The position numbers were made by a program, and so were the translations under genes. This document shows, in pieces, positions 22,176-33,298 of a DNA stretch of 64,000 nt. The stretch's first letter is position 1, and each line of letters begins with the position of its first letter. The stretch comes from Halichondria panicea (taxonomy: Eukaryota; Porifera; Demospongiae; Suberitida; Halichondriidae), in NCBI RefSeq assembly GCF_963675165.1, contig NC_087377.1, forward strand, positions 9,565,122 to 9,629,121. The letters run 5' to 3'. The notes beneath the pieces are model-generated. The model saw only the letters and a program-made list of their open reading frames with translations. It was not told where the DNA came from and made no database searches.

Positions 22176-25100
22176 TCATCCACTCACCCCTTCGCTGGCT
22201 GGAGGAATCACATCCGGACCTCCCTTCTTTTTGGAGGACCTCTTGGGCTTGTCCACCACAGCGTAAGTGTCTCCAGAGACAGCGGTCTCGTGCTCAATCG
22301 TGCTGGGATCCTGGGTAGGAAAGACAAAGCAGTAGTGCATAATAAAAAGCGGTCAGAGTAATACCAAAAGTTCATACACTCTTGGTAATATACACAAAGC
22401 AGTATTCACAAATGGTTCACAAAACAACGCTGTAATTAACTTATACCTGAGGCTTAAACTTGCAGCAAGTGCATGTACTTTACACATACCTGATATAGAG
22501 CTTCTGGTGGAGTTGGCTTTGGTTTTGTGTTTTTCTTGCCCTTTATATCGACCATGGTGTACTGGTCCTCAGTGCCTGGAGCTGCCTGGTGCTCAATGGA
22601 TTTGGGGTCAGCATACAGGGAGTCAGGTGGTGGGGGGGATGAGGTACTTTCACTGTAACGAATAAACACATGGTTAGAATAACTACCAGAGCAGCATAAT
22701 TCCCACAACTCTCAAACAGACATAACATACGTTAGTTTCTCAGAATCTCTTGGTTTTGACTCGCGATCAGAATCTGTGTTCGTCATTGAGATTTCAATAC
22801 AGTTATGTTACATGAAAAAAATTTAACACACGAAAGAAGACAAGAAAGCCAAATTTGTAGAAGCAACTCTTGCTATAATTATGCATAATACGTTTTATTT
22901 ACCTTGTTGGCAGCAACACATGTAGAAGAGCACGCCCACACCAAAACCAAACAGGAACATGAGGAAAATAACGGCCAAAATTGCCCACCATTTTTCTGAA
23001 AGAAATTAAGGACAACACTATATTTTTTTGCATTCATGCAATTCACTTGCTTTCTACAAGTCCGTTGAGGAGAGAGGTCAAGTATCGAGCTGTCAGCACT
23101 CCACAGATAATTCCAATTGCAAAAGCCAGTGCCAGAATAATCACCACAATCAGCCAAACAGCAACTGCAGAAAGCACTTAGCACAATCCTCAACTCATAC
23201 GTAACTTACATGTGCATAAGTTACAATACACACAACTTACACACGCATGATCTCATTCCAGCTGGTTCCCAAGTTCCACCAAGACACGTGATTTGAGGTG
23301 AACCGATCAATTCATAGATAGCCAAGGTACAGCTCAGAGTAGCAGTGGTGATGTGAGACACCGTGCCATTAGTAACCTCCCTGTCCAGCTGCATGGACAC
23401 TCCACTGCCCATGAATGGCGAGAGGGCACTCACAGGGCATGTGTTAAAGTTGAGATTAGTCTGAGTGTCAATTATAATCCCATTATACATCAGAGTTGCA
23501 TGATAACACAGGTTAGTGGATGAAGCCACGGGTGCACAAGCCGAACGAGGCATCAGTTGTATGGTGGATGTGCTGAAATCTGACAAGTTTCGACAAACAC
23601 CATTTCCTTGTTCAAACCGAACAATGAAGTTTCCACTTTGCTCAGAAGCACAGTTTTGACCGAGAGAGAACGTGAGACAATTCATTGTTTCTAGTGTACT
23701 ATTATCAACAACAAAAGGAGTAACTATAGGAGGATAGAATACAGTTACATAACACGAGTCCTCATACTTAAGCTTACCAAAAAATCCTTCAGATACTTCA
23801 CGGCTTGTTCCAGCCACATTAGTCACATTCACAGTGAAAGTGTACACATCATTCTCAACTGTGTCTGTGAGCTGGTAGGATAAATCAGGAACAAATACTG
23901 CACTGCCACTGAGACCCCCAGCTGAAGTGTAGGTTATGGTAGGTTGGGTATTTAGGGGAGGAGTCAACTGAGCAGCCGGGTTACTGCTGCTCTGCACCTG
24001 TGACGTATATAATTTATGAATAATTAGACACCACTACTATTTCATGTAAGTAATCATTCACTTACTCCCTCCATTAAAGTCCATGATCCACTGATTGGCA
24101 ATGACGGATTGGAACAGACAACGGATCCATTGGGTTGAGTTAGTACAGGGGCTGGAAAAATATAAATAAATAAAATGCCAACTGTCTGCATGGTGTTCCA
24201 CTCACATGCTATGTTGAACATCACAGAAACATCGGTGTTGTTCAGCACTCCTGGACACACAGCACTGGTAGCCACAATACTGACAGTGTGAGACCGGGTG
24301 TAGCTCAATCCAATCACAGTGATGCTGTTGTCAGTGACAACCACTGTGCCACTACCTCCAACCACACTGGCAGAAATAGCGACCTCTGTCCCAAGCCTTC
24401 CGCTACTGCTGACCAAGAATCTGAATCGTCCAGTAGTTGAGTCGCCCACCGAATATTCCATACTATCAACAGTTGGAGTGGAAGGAGGACCTGCATGAAG
24501 TGAGAAAAATGACATAAATTGACCATTAAATGTTCACCTGCATAATAGATCATGGTTAAAGATTGCACTAAGGTCATTTCAACTTAATTACATGCGACTC
24601 TCTGGCTCCTACAATTATACCGGCTTTCCTGGTCCATAAAATGAAAGTCCGTAAAGTATCCTTAGGATGGCCTAATAATAATTATACATTATGGTATGAT
24701 AATCTCACCAATAACTTGTATAGTCAAGTTTCCAGCTTGAGGATCAGCTGATAGACTACCAGCATTACAAGTCACCACAGCACCATTCAGTGACTGATCA
24801 ACTGGCAACACAAGAGTAGACGTCCTTGTGGGTTGATTCATAGCACTGACCATATTAATGGTGAATGTTCCACACAGGAGGTCAGCTGGCGTGGTAGTGT
24901 GGGGAGCAATGGCAGTGCACCCTATGGGAGCATCAATTTCCCAACGAGTCACCTCAACACCGTCATGAGAACAGGTTAGGCTGACGGTAGTTCCTGAACA
25001 CACTAGTAGGGACCCATCAGTAACATTGACACCACCGATACTGACTTCTAAACTGCTCACAGCATCTGCATCATAACTGATTTACAATATAATTATACTG

Positions 25101-25237
25101 TTGCATTACCTGCGCCTTTTTGGTGAAGGCCTAACAACACAACGAAGCAAATCTGGGAGAGAACACAACATAACACAGAACAGCTTTGTAAAGTAGGCTA
25201 AATTTACATTACTTACATACACAGGTACATTCTTCAT
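22176..25237 (-). CDS. Receptor 1: Ig/FN3/sushi transmembrane receptor, intact
   Basis: Twelve exons on the minus strand: 25237-25217, 25152-25110, 25065-24709, 24490-24206, 24151-24066, 23997-23778, 23723-23241, 23164-23051, 22995-22903, 22773-22731, 22652-22490, 22310-22176. They total 2043 nt, 680 residues, with no internal stop; every intron is GT-AG except intron 8, which is GC-AG (A|GCAAGT). Residues 1-21 form a signal peptide (MKNVPVY then ICFVVLLGL). 22-140 is Ig-like (VSLTCSHD...TRWEI...VVTCNAG). 141-235 is FN3-like. 338-498 ends in a sushi-like module (ATLSC, SPQITCLGGTWEP, RSC). Two hydrophobic segments follow on separate exons: VAVWLIVVIILALAFAIGII and ILAVIFLMFLFGFGVGVLFY. The tail (568-680) has tyrosines in LYADP, QYTMV, LYQDP and TYAVV. 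A cell-surface recognition receptor signalling through phosphotyrosine is inferred. GTGAGT just before the stop could permit an alternative 3' exon. Confidence 0.9.
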
Positions 25238-25525
25238 TCTTTCAGTATAGATCTACTGAAGAAAGTCTGGATCATGTCTCAAACTAAATTCTAGATTGTA
25301 GATCTATACTGAGACAATTATAACTTAATTATAATCTATAAATATAATTTAGATCTATTATTAATTTTGATTGATGTAATTTCAGTTATAAATTGCTTGG
25401 GGGTTTTTCAGGCTGGGTTTTTCAGGCTGGAGCTAAGCGGTTGTGCATATGCTAAAGATACAGATATACCATGAAAGCAAGCAGTGTATGATACATCTAG
25501 ATAGACCCTGTACAAATCAGTGCTA

Positions 25526-26489
25526 ACAGTGGTTTTTTTCCATACTTATATATGAGCACTGCAACCACAATGTAGTAAATATAGGCAGTATTTTGGTTAG
25601 CTTTTAATTAATTGTCAGTAACAAGCCAACAAAAGCAATCTTACATGGCCGCAATCCCTTCTATACTCGCTAAATTTTTAGTTGAACAGTAATTAACTCC
25701 TCATATTTCGTCTGACTATAGTGATTGCGATGGTACCTCAGTAACTTGTTGCTTGCTTCAATGATATGAGCCGGGCTAAAACAGGGAGCTGAGGGCCTGT
25801 ATTTACATTTTATCCGGGTACAACTATAATTATACCGCTGCATATAAAGAAAGGAGTTGCTCGAGATTGCATTTTTTCAAAAGCATATACAGGGCTGTAT
25901 CCAGGATTTTGGATCAGGGGGGGCAAATTGAGCAAATTAAAAATGTAGGAGGGGCTAAGTCATCAGAATTATAGCAGAATCTGCCAGATCCTAGGGGGGG
26001 GGGGGCGAATTACCCCCCCTCCCCTCCCCCCCTTAATGCAGCCCTGCAATAAATGCTGTGCATGCAGTAGTACATGTAAACATCCCACTGTGAAAGTCTG
26101 CAATCCCAGACACTTATAGTCGTAAGATATCGGTATCTTTGACCTTTTAATTTGTGATGTGTGGGTGGTGTGGGTGGACTAAAATAACAATAATTAAAGT
26201 CTATTTGTGAGTTTGACCTTCATGAAGTTGTCATAGCTTCGTCATACTTTACTGAAATTCAAAGTTTTATATACCATTGGATTCCTTGTTAAAAAGCGCT
26301 TCTATATCCATATGCTGTAGAGCTGGTAAGCTCCAACCAGCTAAAAGTTATGTAGAAGTCCCAGGGAATACTTGCCCATCACATAAAGCATAAACGAAGC
26401 CATGATTGACCACATAACTTCCGGGTCGAACTCAACACAAATAGACTTTACATTGTGGTTGCAGTACAGAGTGTATGGAAACCACTGTA
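25526..26489. mobile_element. Element with ACAGTGGTTTTTCCATAC ends (copy 2)
   Basis: Left end ACAGTGGTTTTTTTCCATAC and right end GTATGGAAACCACTGTAG are inverted, each followed inward by GCAACCACAATGTAG or its complement. It aligns with 10395-11040. A CAGGGCTGTATCCAGG element is nested at 25890-26046. No transposase frame is visible. Confidence 0.75.
25890..26046. mobile_element. Nested small element with poly-G interior
   Basis: CAGGGCTGTATCCAGGATTT at the left and TGCAGCCCTG at the right, with long G and C runs inside. It interrupts the host element between two segments that are contiguous in the 10395 copy, so it inserted later. Related ends (CAGGGTGTCATACAGGATTT) occur at 26981 and 48499. 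Confidence 0.65.
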
Positions 26490-26655
26490 GATTCTGTGGC
26501 TATAGTTACTTGATAATAATTTAATTTCTTCTCTCAATATAATTACAAATGCATAGGTTCTCTGCATGTATTGTCATATTCACGGAAGTCATATTTAACA
26601 CAGCCTCATATAATTATTGTTTACTGAAATAATCTGAGATGATGTGAGCATAGTT

Positions 26656-27295
26656 TACAGGGTTTTGCAGAATTCTTGCAACAGGGCTAAACAGACACAG
26701 CAATGACTTCCATATATGGAAGTCAACTGCTGACTTATAATAATATTATTATGCAATGGTCATCCTGAAATGTTGATGAGACAAGGAGCTGACAAAAGAA
26801 ATTGCCAGAGGAGATTTGGTTAATAATACAATAATTATAAGACCTTCTGTCTTCACGCTTATCAATATCAGCCAATACCACTGTTTGGAGGGTGTTTCGT
26901 TTATCAACCTTATGAATGCTTACAACCTTATGAGCTGATGCTCTCTGGACATCTTTCAATTCAAATAATTATACACATACCAGGGTGTCATACAGGATTT
27001 TGAATTAGAGGGGATTTTGAAAAGTCACCAGAACATTTAAAAAAAGGTCAACAGTTATTTTAATACCCTGCCAGCTATGGACACTCAGTCTTACGACTGA
27101 GTACCTGAATGCAAATTTTAGGGAAGGGGGGGGGGTTGGAGCCAGAGGGGGATAATCATATATCCCTATATGCTGCATATACAATATACATGTATACACA
27201 ACATTTTTTTTATAGTCAGCAGTTGACTTCCATATAATTATATGGAAGTCATTGCAGTGTTTAGCCCTGTTGCAAGAATTCTGCAAAACCCTGTA
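26656..27295. mobile_element. Inverted-repeat element with about 85-bp ends
   Basis: TACAGGGTTTTGCAGAATTC at 26656 continues through TTGCAACAGGGCTAAAC and ATGACTTCCATATA to CAACTGCTGAC, and the complement runs 27215-27295. The interior has no recognised transposase. A CAGGGTGTCATACAGG element is nested from 26981 to about 27170. Confidence 0.8.
26981..27170. mobile_element. CAGGGTGTCATACAGG element (nested copy)
   Basis: Starts CAGGGTGTCATACAGGATTT and carries G-runs plus GGAGCCAGAGGGGG at its right, matching the better preserved copy at 48499-48704. The right end is decayed. Confidence 0.6.
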
Positions 27296-27311
27296 AAAGT
27301 CAGTATAATAG

Positions 27312-27660
27312 TGGTGCATGGTGGTACTGTGACTGATGGGGCCTTACAAGTATGTCTAGACACTACCGTCAGCTAGCCTCACCGGTACTCATGACATCAC
27401 TGGCGATCTGACTCGTTGGGTGATTGGTACTGCCATAGAGTGCTCTATACACTCAGCTACTCACACTACCAACTCTACTCATCCGATGCCCTGCATGTAT
27501 GGAGCATTTATCATTAATATGATCAGTCTCTGAATCAACCCACACTACATGAGGATGTCTATATACTCGTGTGTTGCTAGTTGATCAATCACTGAACTTG
27601 TTATGTTGGTGCACTGACCGATCGATCTGATCCCCAAGCTGGGAACTTCACTATACTGCG
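27312..27660 (+). pseudogene. Relic of a receptor Ig-domain exon
   Basis: GGTGGTACTGTGACTGATGG, GGCGATCTGACTCGTTGGG, CCATAGAGTGCTC, CACACTACCAAC, TCATTAATATGATCAGT, TGAATCAACCCACA and CCCCAAGCTGGGAACTT match, in order, exon 3 of receptor 2 (41472-41832). Insertions and stops destroy the frame (for example GTCAGCTAGCCTC against GTCAGCCTC). No other exon of the family was found next to it. This is a fourth, decayed member of the receptor family lying between receptors 1 and 2 in the plus orientation. Confidence 0.85.
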
Positions 27661-28496
27661 CTGCTACTGCTGCTACCAGCGCTGCCATGCAGTGAAGACA
27701 ATTAATTATCTACAAGGGAAATTTAAGCGATCTGGTGAAAATTGCAATACAAACATGTACAATTAGATACAGTATACAAACTCTTGTAATACAATCATGT
27801 ACTCACTGCATAATGGGACGGTCGATCACTTGGTAATTAAGGTCATGCAGTATAGTGTTTAGTTAAAATATTGCGCTTTACACATCATGGGTCAAGCTTT
27901 CCATAAAATCATAAAATCTCTGATATGGAAAGATGTGTGGCATACTAGAATTGACTTGGTTCATGTAGTTACCTTCTGGGTAAACTGGAGGATTCTTTAG
28001 GTTTGAGTAGGGTCACACATCTATAATAGCACATGTAGTGTTGGTGACGCTCACTGACTGTCTTGGTGATGTTCTTGAAGTTACCTGCGACGTTAGACAA
28101 ATGCTTGAAGGATCGATATGTTTTGCTCTGTACCGCAACCGAGAGAAAGTGAACCACACCTACATAATCGACACTCAGCAATCAAAGTATAATGTACTAA
28201 CAAAAGTAGAGTTACAAACAGACACTATAGTTATATATAGCCTCATAAAATTAAATGTTTTGTTTAACCTACAGGAATAAAATTCCACCTGGCCTATAAT
28301 GATACACTTACGTGTACTAATGATTACACTATAATAGTAAATAGAAATGAAAAAATAATAAAAAACTGCAGGCCACCGACAAGCTTATGAGAAGAACCTC
28401 ACTTTCAGAAGAGCTGATCATGTATCATAGCCGGGTGAGGGCCCCCTAACTCTATACAATCTGTGATAAGCACATGCCCTCCTCTATAAGTACGCC

Positions 28497-28690
28497 CTCG
28501 AGCTTTGGGACACTATAACACATAGATACCTCATGCCCATTATATCTAGATCCCAAAACCTATTGGCTACTAGAAATGCACTAGCTTAGCAACAGTCAAA
28601 ACAGTCAACCTAGCAACTGCATCATTTCTTTTGACCGTATTTTATCTTATTGACCTGTGTGACAAAGAACAGAAAAAGGAGAGGCTGCGA
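28497..28690. repeat. Dispersed repeats shared with 9340-9553 and 1378-1470
   Basis: 28497-28640 is an inverted match to the 9340-9553 segment (CTCGAGCTTTGGGACACTAT, ATAGATACCTCATGCCCAT, ATCCCAAAACCTATTGGCTA). It runs straight into 28632-28690, which matches 1378-1470. Confidence 0.6.
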
Positions 28691-28789
28691 AGGAGCCGGA
28701 GGCTAGCTGCAACCCTTTTGGAGGCGGGCCACGCCCATCTAGCTACTAATTGATGAACATTTGCTGCATGCAGGCAGAATCCAGAACAG

Positions 28790-29000
28790 TTAGTTATCTG
28801 GGCAGAATCCAGAACTCAATAGTGGGTAATGATCGACCATGATTGTTGTTAAAAACGATCTATGCCAAAAAATCAAGCTAAAGATTTATAATGGCTGCTG
28901 CATCAGTAGAGCTTTGCAGCTCTCTTCTCACTGTTGCAGCTACCAATAGCTAGCGTTCTAGTGCAGAACTAACTACTAAGTAGAGTAGCAACACTCTGTG
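28790..29000. repeat. Dispersed repeat shared with 49205-49400
   Basis: AGTGGGTAATGATCGAC, ATGATTG, TTAAAAAC, GCAGCTCTCTTCTCACT, AGCTACCAATAGCTA and AGTAGCAACACTC occur in the same order at 49205-49390, and the tail occurs again at 52575. Non-coding, origin unknown. Confidence 0.65.
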
Positions 29001-29068
29001 GACAAGCTCCTACTACTCTCGAACAAAACCAATCTAGAGCTTCTCTCTTCCATTCTAGTTCTGTTACA

Positions 29069-29226
29069 GAGGTTTTCAGGTAGGTTGAGGGAATGCTTCA
29101 GAGTGTAAAGTTACTCATGCATGAATTACTACATACAGCACAGTACAGCAGTAATTTAATTATAACTTATGCATGAGTAACTTTATGCTCTAAAGCATTC
29201 CCTCAACCTACCTGAAAACCTCTGTA
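29069..29226. mobile_element. Foldback element, GAGGTTTTCAGGTAGG ends
   Basis: GAGGTTTTCAGGTAGGTTGA to GTAACTCATGCATGA is mirrored on the right, with arms of about 65 bp around a short AT-rich loop. A half copy is at 9127. Confidence 0.8.
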
Positions 29227-29956
29227 TTATGTTACTAGACAAAGCATCTAGCTACAATAATTTTTATGTGTATCTTCTTGTAAATGACAATAAGTAAATG
29301 TTGCATGTAGTTTGATAGCCCAGAGCAATCTATAGTACCGGGTACTATCTGCTAAATACACTCAAATGGGATCTAATCATGTTATATTACATGTGCATCT
29401 CCTTGTAAGTGACAATACAATGTACATAGCCTAAAGCATTTAATAGAGCACGTTGCCAAGTGCTCTATTAGAAATAGAGCACATAGCAACAATAAGCAAA
29501 AACACTCAAGTGGGATCTAAACAAAGCAGATGACGCATTCAAACTTTTAGAGCAAATCTTACGGTGTTATATTATTATGTATCGAATAATTACTAGAATG
29601 TTTTGCGAGCATCAAACATAATTATGCGAACTTTGCAAGGGTTGATCACTTCGCAACAATAAAATCACAAAACCTAAATTATAAAATTAGTACTGGTAAA
29701 TACACACCAGAACGCAGTAGTTAGATGACTGGCAATTTGTCGTACCTTGCCAGGTTATTATCGTGATTGGCTTTGTAGCGTACATCACAAAGCATGTAGT
29801 ATCCCTTTCCAGGTCAATCGCACAATCTGGAACAGTTCCATCACTTTAGTTTGCATCTGAGCCCAACCCACCAAATTAGCTTGATGTTATCACCCCCCCC
29901 CCAATGAAGTGTCAATGGCTGTGCACAAACTAATCATCGATTTTATGCCTTGCTGC

Positions 29957-30987
29957 TATGGAGCGCCATTCATGTCAAAAATGCATGACAGAATCATCGA
30001 TCATCAATCAGCAATCATCGATCATTGCCAATCGGTTTGTTGATCACATCAATCGGTTTGTCGATCATTGCCAATCGGTTTGTCGTTCACACCAATTAGT
30101 TTGTCGATAATTTCCAATCGGTTTGTCGATCACCACACCAATCGGTTTGACCTTTCAACTTTACATAGAAACACTTGTATTGTATGTGCACATGTCAATT
30201 GAAGTGAAAGATATAATGCTGGAATACAGCTTCAGAAAACAGTGTGAGACAATACTGGATGAATAAGTGACGCAAATTACATGATAACATGCATGCATGT
30301 TCATGAAAACATGGTCCGAAGAGGTTAAATACAGAAAACATGTTCTGGCATAAATGAGAGTGTGTTTACAGAGTTATGAGTTATGAGCAACACTTAGCGC
30401 TTCCCAAAACCTCCATGGTTCTTGAGGCCATACAGCATTTTTCTTTGAAAAGAGCTGTCTGGTTGTGGTACTGTGTTGGTAGTGTAAGGTGGAGTGCACA
30501 GGTTGATGATGTGGGGAACATTCCTTTTGGGCAGAATGCGAGTACAGGCGACAAGTCTAACCCCAATGGAGGCACTGACTCTGCCCCAGTGAAGAAAGCC
30601 AGCTCAAAGTGACGATATCACTTCCTGCATAGACACAAATACCAAGGGCATAAAAGAAGAGAGGGCATGCAACTTGGGAAACATCAGAATTCATAATACG
30701 ACTGGCCCTCTTGGAGCTTCACTTCTGGCTTGATCTTTAATAGCTAGCTATAGATACGTAATACGTAAGTAGTCGAGTTCCAGTCTAGTCTGTATATAGT
30801 GTCAAGGTGAAGGTTAGGAGCTCAGGTCAAGGGTCAAGCATAGAGGCGCTTAAAGATCGACAAACCGATTGGAAATGATCGATGAACCGATTGGTGTGAT
30901 CGACAAACCGATTGGCAATGATCGATGATTGACCTGCCATCCATCGATGATTCTGTCATGCATTTTTGACCTGAATGGCGCTCCATA
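29957..30987. mobile_element. TATGGAGCGCCATTCATG element with CGATCA/ATCGGTTTGT arrays
   Basis: TATGGAGCGCCATTCATGTC at the left is mirrored at 30950-30987. Just inside both ends are arrays of about 22 bp units (CGATCATTGCCAATCGGTTT), five or six at the left and three inverted at the right. The middle contains a 78-codon frame (30376-30612) whose last part, after a possible acceptor GTGCACAG at about 30502, reads VDDVGNIPFGQNASTGDKSN; no family is recognised. The left flank from about 29830 matches the flank of the 8551 element. Confidence 0.7.
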
Positions 30988-31644
30988 TGCTGCTGCCTCG
31001 ATGGAAGTATGTGTGGCCTTTAAAAGCTGCACTCTGGTCAACTAAGCTGCTTAGCAAGCATGTAGACTATTGTAGAGCTTGTGTCCACTTGTGAAGTGCC
31101 TGTGTACACAAATGGCTTGCTGCTTCCTCTTTGAAAATATTCTATGGCTACCAAGATAGTCCAGAGGGTCTACCAATGGATACTACTCAGTCCTACATGC
31201 TGTATAGCTTGTTTTAAACCTTTTCTTTTTTATTTTCTTTTTTATGTCCTTGCAGCTCAGCAGAACTTCAAAAGATAATCGCATTCATGATACTATCCAA
31301 TCTGCCACAGAATCCAATATCATGCAACATTCACAAGTTGATAGCACGCTCCCTCCCAGATTGTTGTTGTAAAATTTAGGGTATAGGCACCAGATTGCCA
31401 GCATACTGTTGTTCTCAGCTGTATAAGAATAATATATTTAGTACATTCTCACCTGTAGTGTATAGCTTGTATCATAGCTGGGCAACTCAGCTTGCAAGTG
31501 TTCGTTGGAGTCATACTATAGGCCACGTTTTTGAATTTAGGGCATATTCTCTGCCATGTTTTCGTATACTTGTCTTCTAGTAGTGTAAGAGAATTTAGAT
31601 CATGTTTGCCATAAATACTGCAATCTGATTGGCTAAAGGAAGTG

Positions 31645-31893
31645 TTCTATCCCACTTAGAAAATCATGTACTTACTTAGAAAATCATGTACTTCACTTAG
31701 AAAATCATGTAGCAAAGATTAGATAAGAACATTCAAATCTGATTGGCTAGATACTCATGGTTGCTATGATCTAAAATGCTTAGACACTGTTTAGGAAGTT
31801 TCCACATGATTTAGAAGTCCTCACTGCGTTCGGGATACTACAACCAGCCCTTTGGGCTTCTAAATCATGTAGAAACGTCCTAAACAGTGTCTA
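31645..31893. repeat. Short tandem repeat followed by a hairpin
   Basis: ACTTAGAAAATCATGTA occurs three times at about 31656-31712. Then TAGACACTGTTTAGGAAGTT at 31781 is mirrored at 31893, giving arms of about 40 bp with ACATGATTTAGAAG inside. Probably a small foldback element. Confidence 0.65.
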
Positions 31894-32729
31894 ACTATTA
31901 TTTAGAGCTCATTTACTCTTAACAGTCTGCATGAATTTATGCCGTATTACTAAATTTTGCTAGTGAAAAACCTTTGCGAATGAGCCAAAAATTGACCTTT
32001 TGCGATCTAGCTATTGCGTTCTGGCAAGGATCCGGGCCCCACTACAATTATCAATCCAAGTCTTGTAGACTTTGATTTCATGAACTACCATGCAGATACC
32101 GTAATTACAGCTACAGAAAAAATTAATTCCACTTCTAACCACCAGATACCGTTATTACTGTAATTATACAGCGACAAACATTTTTTTCTGAGTAGCGCAT
32201 CTTTTAGAGCACCAAAATTATAAGTGAGTTGATCACAATTGGTCTTGCAAAATTTCAGAGTATATAATTAATTTTATACATATGGAGTATAGAGGGGTGG
32301 CCGTTCCCGAGAGGTTGCTTTACATTGAAATCATTGTAGTTTCAATCCGGACCTGAGCTCTTGGCCGTTATATAGCGTGTGGTTGCTCTTCGAAGGCAGT
32401 CGTTATGGAGGTTCCACTGTATAAGTTAAAGATGCAGGATTGTCTTGATGTCTTTTTATTAAGTGGCAGAAAAAAATTACAGCAACTAGATCTAGGTGCT
32501 TCTTTTAGGGCCTCAACAATTATGCTGATGCTGACGTGGCGCTGTAATTACATTAATTGCGGTAGTTACAATTTATATAATAATTTTTACAAAACTTATG
32601 TCCTTCATTTGCAGGATGGAGACACACTGGAACAAGTTCCAGTTCCATGCACAGCCATGGTCCAGATGACCGGCCACCAGCAATATTCTAGAGAGGATTG
32701 ACGAAGCTACACTTATAATCAAGCAACTG

Positions 32730-32912
32730 TACCTGTAAAGAAAGCTCTGCTGGTGTTCTTGAGCACGTTTTATGCATCATTTAACATGGAATACACTGCA
32801 CTGAAGGGTACTCCAATTTCTACCTGGCAGTGGAAATCATTTCCCTTGGCGCCAATTAAGAGAGACTCCTCAAAGATCAAAGTAAACAGGCTCATGGCAG
32901 CAGCAGGTGTCT
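32730..32912 (+). CDS. Possible orphan exon, unrecognised
   Basis: A frame beginning near VPVKKALLVFLSTFYASF and running through TALKGTPISTWQWKSFPLAP stays open to a possible donor, GCAG|GTGTCT, near 32908. A second candidate (ending 32701) follows the acceptor-like TTTGCAG at about 32615 and reads DGDTLEQVPVPCTAMVQM. Neither is recognised. They lie 400-600 bp upstream of the metalloprotease-like gene on the same strand and could be its 5' exons or an unrelated remnant. Confidence 0.3.
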
Positions 32913-33298
32913 AACTAACTATAAAATAGCTGATGTATAAACTCACACTTGCATGTATAGATAATTATGTACCATGCATGGCTCCTACATGTATCAGAAT
33001 AGCTGTTCCTACAATTATTTTATGATGTCATCAATTCATATATGCATGGCCAGGCCCAGGCAATCAATATTACATTGATTAATGCAATTGTGGTCACTAG
33101 CACTATATACAGCCAGATCAGAATGGTGAGCATGGGACAAGGGTAATTGGTGAACATCACCAGCTTTGTTTTATGTGTCAGGATCATCATCACCAGTGAC
33201 GGTAGATGATTCAGACTTGTGTTGATACAGCTACAGCTTTGTGCGCTATACACTACCTTTCACTGCATTGTGGAGTTAGTTAGTTGAGTTCTCTACAG

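Noticed and set aside
22136..22318. 60-codon plus-strand frame at the end of receptor 1
   Set aside because: Antisense shadow of the last tail exon of receptor 1.
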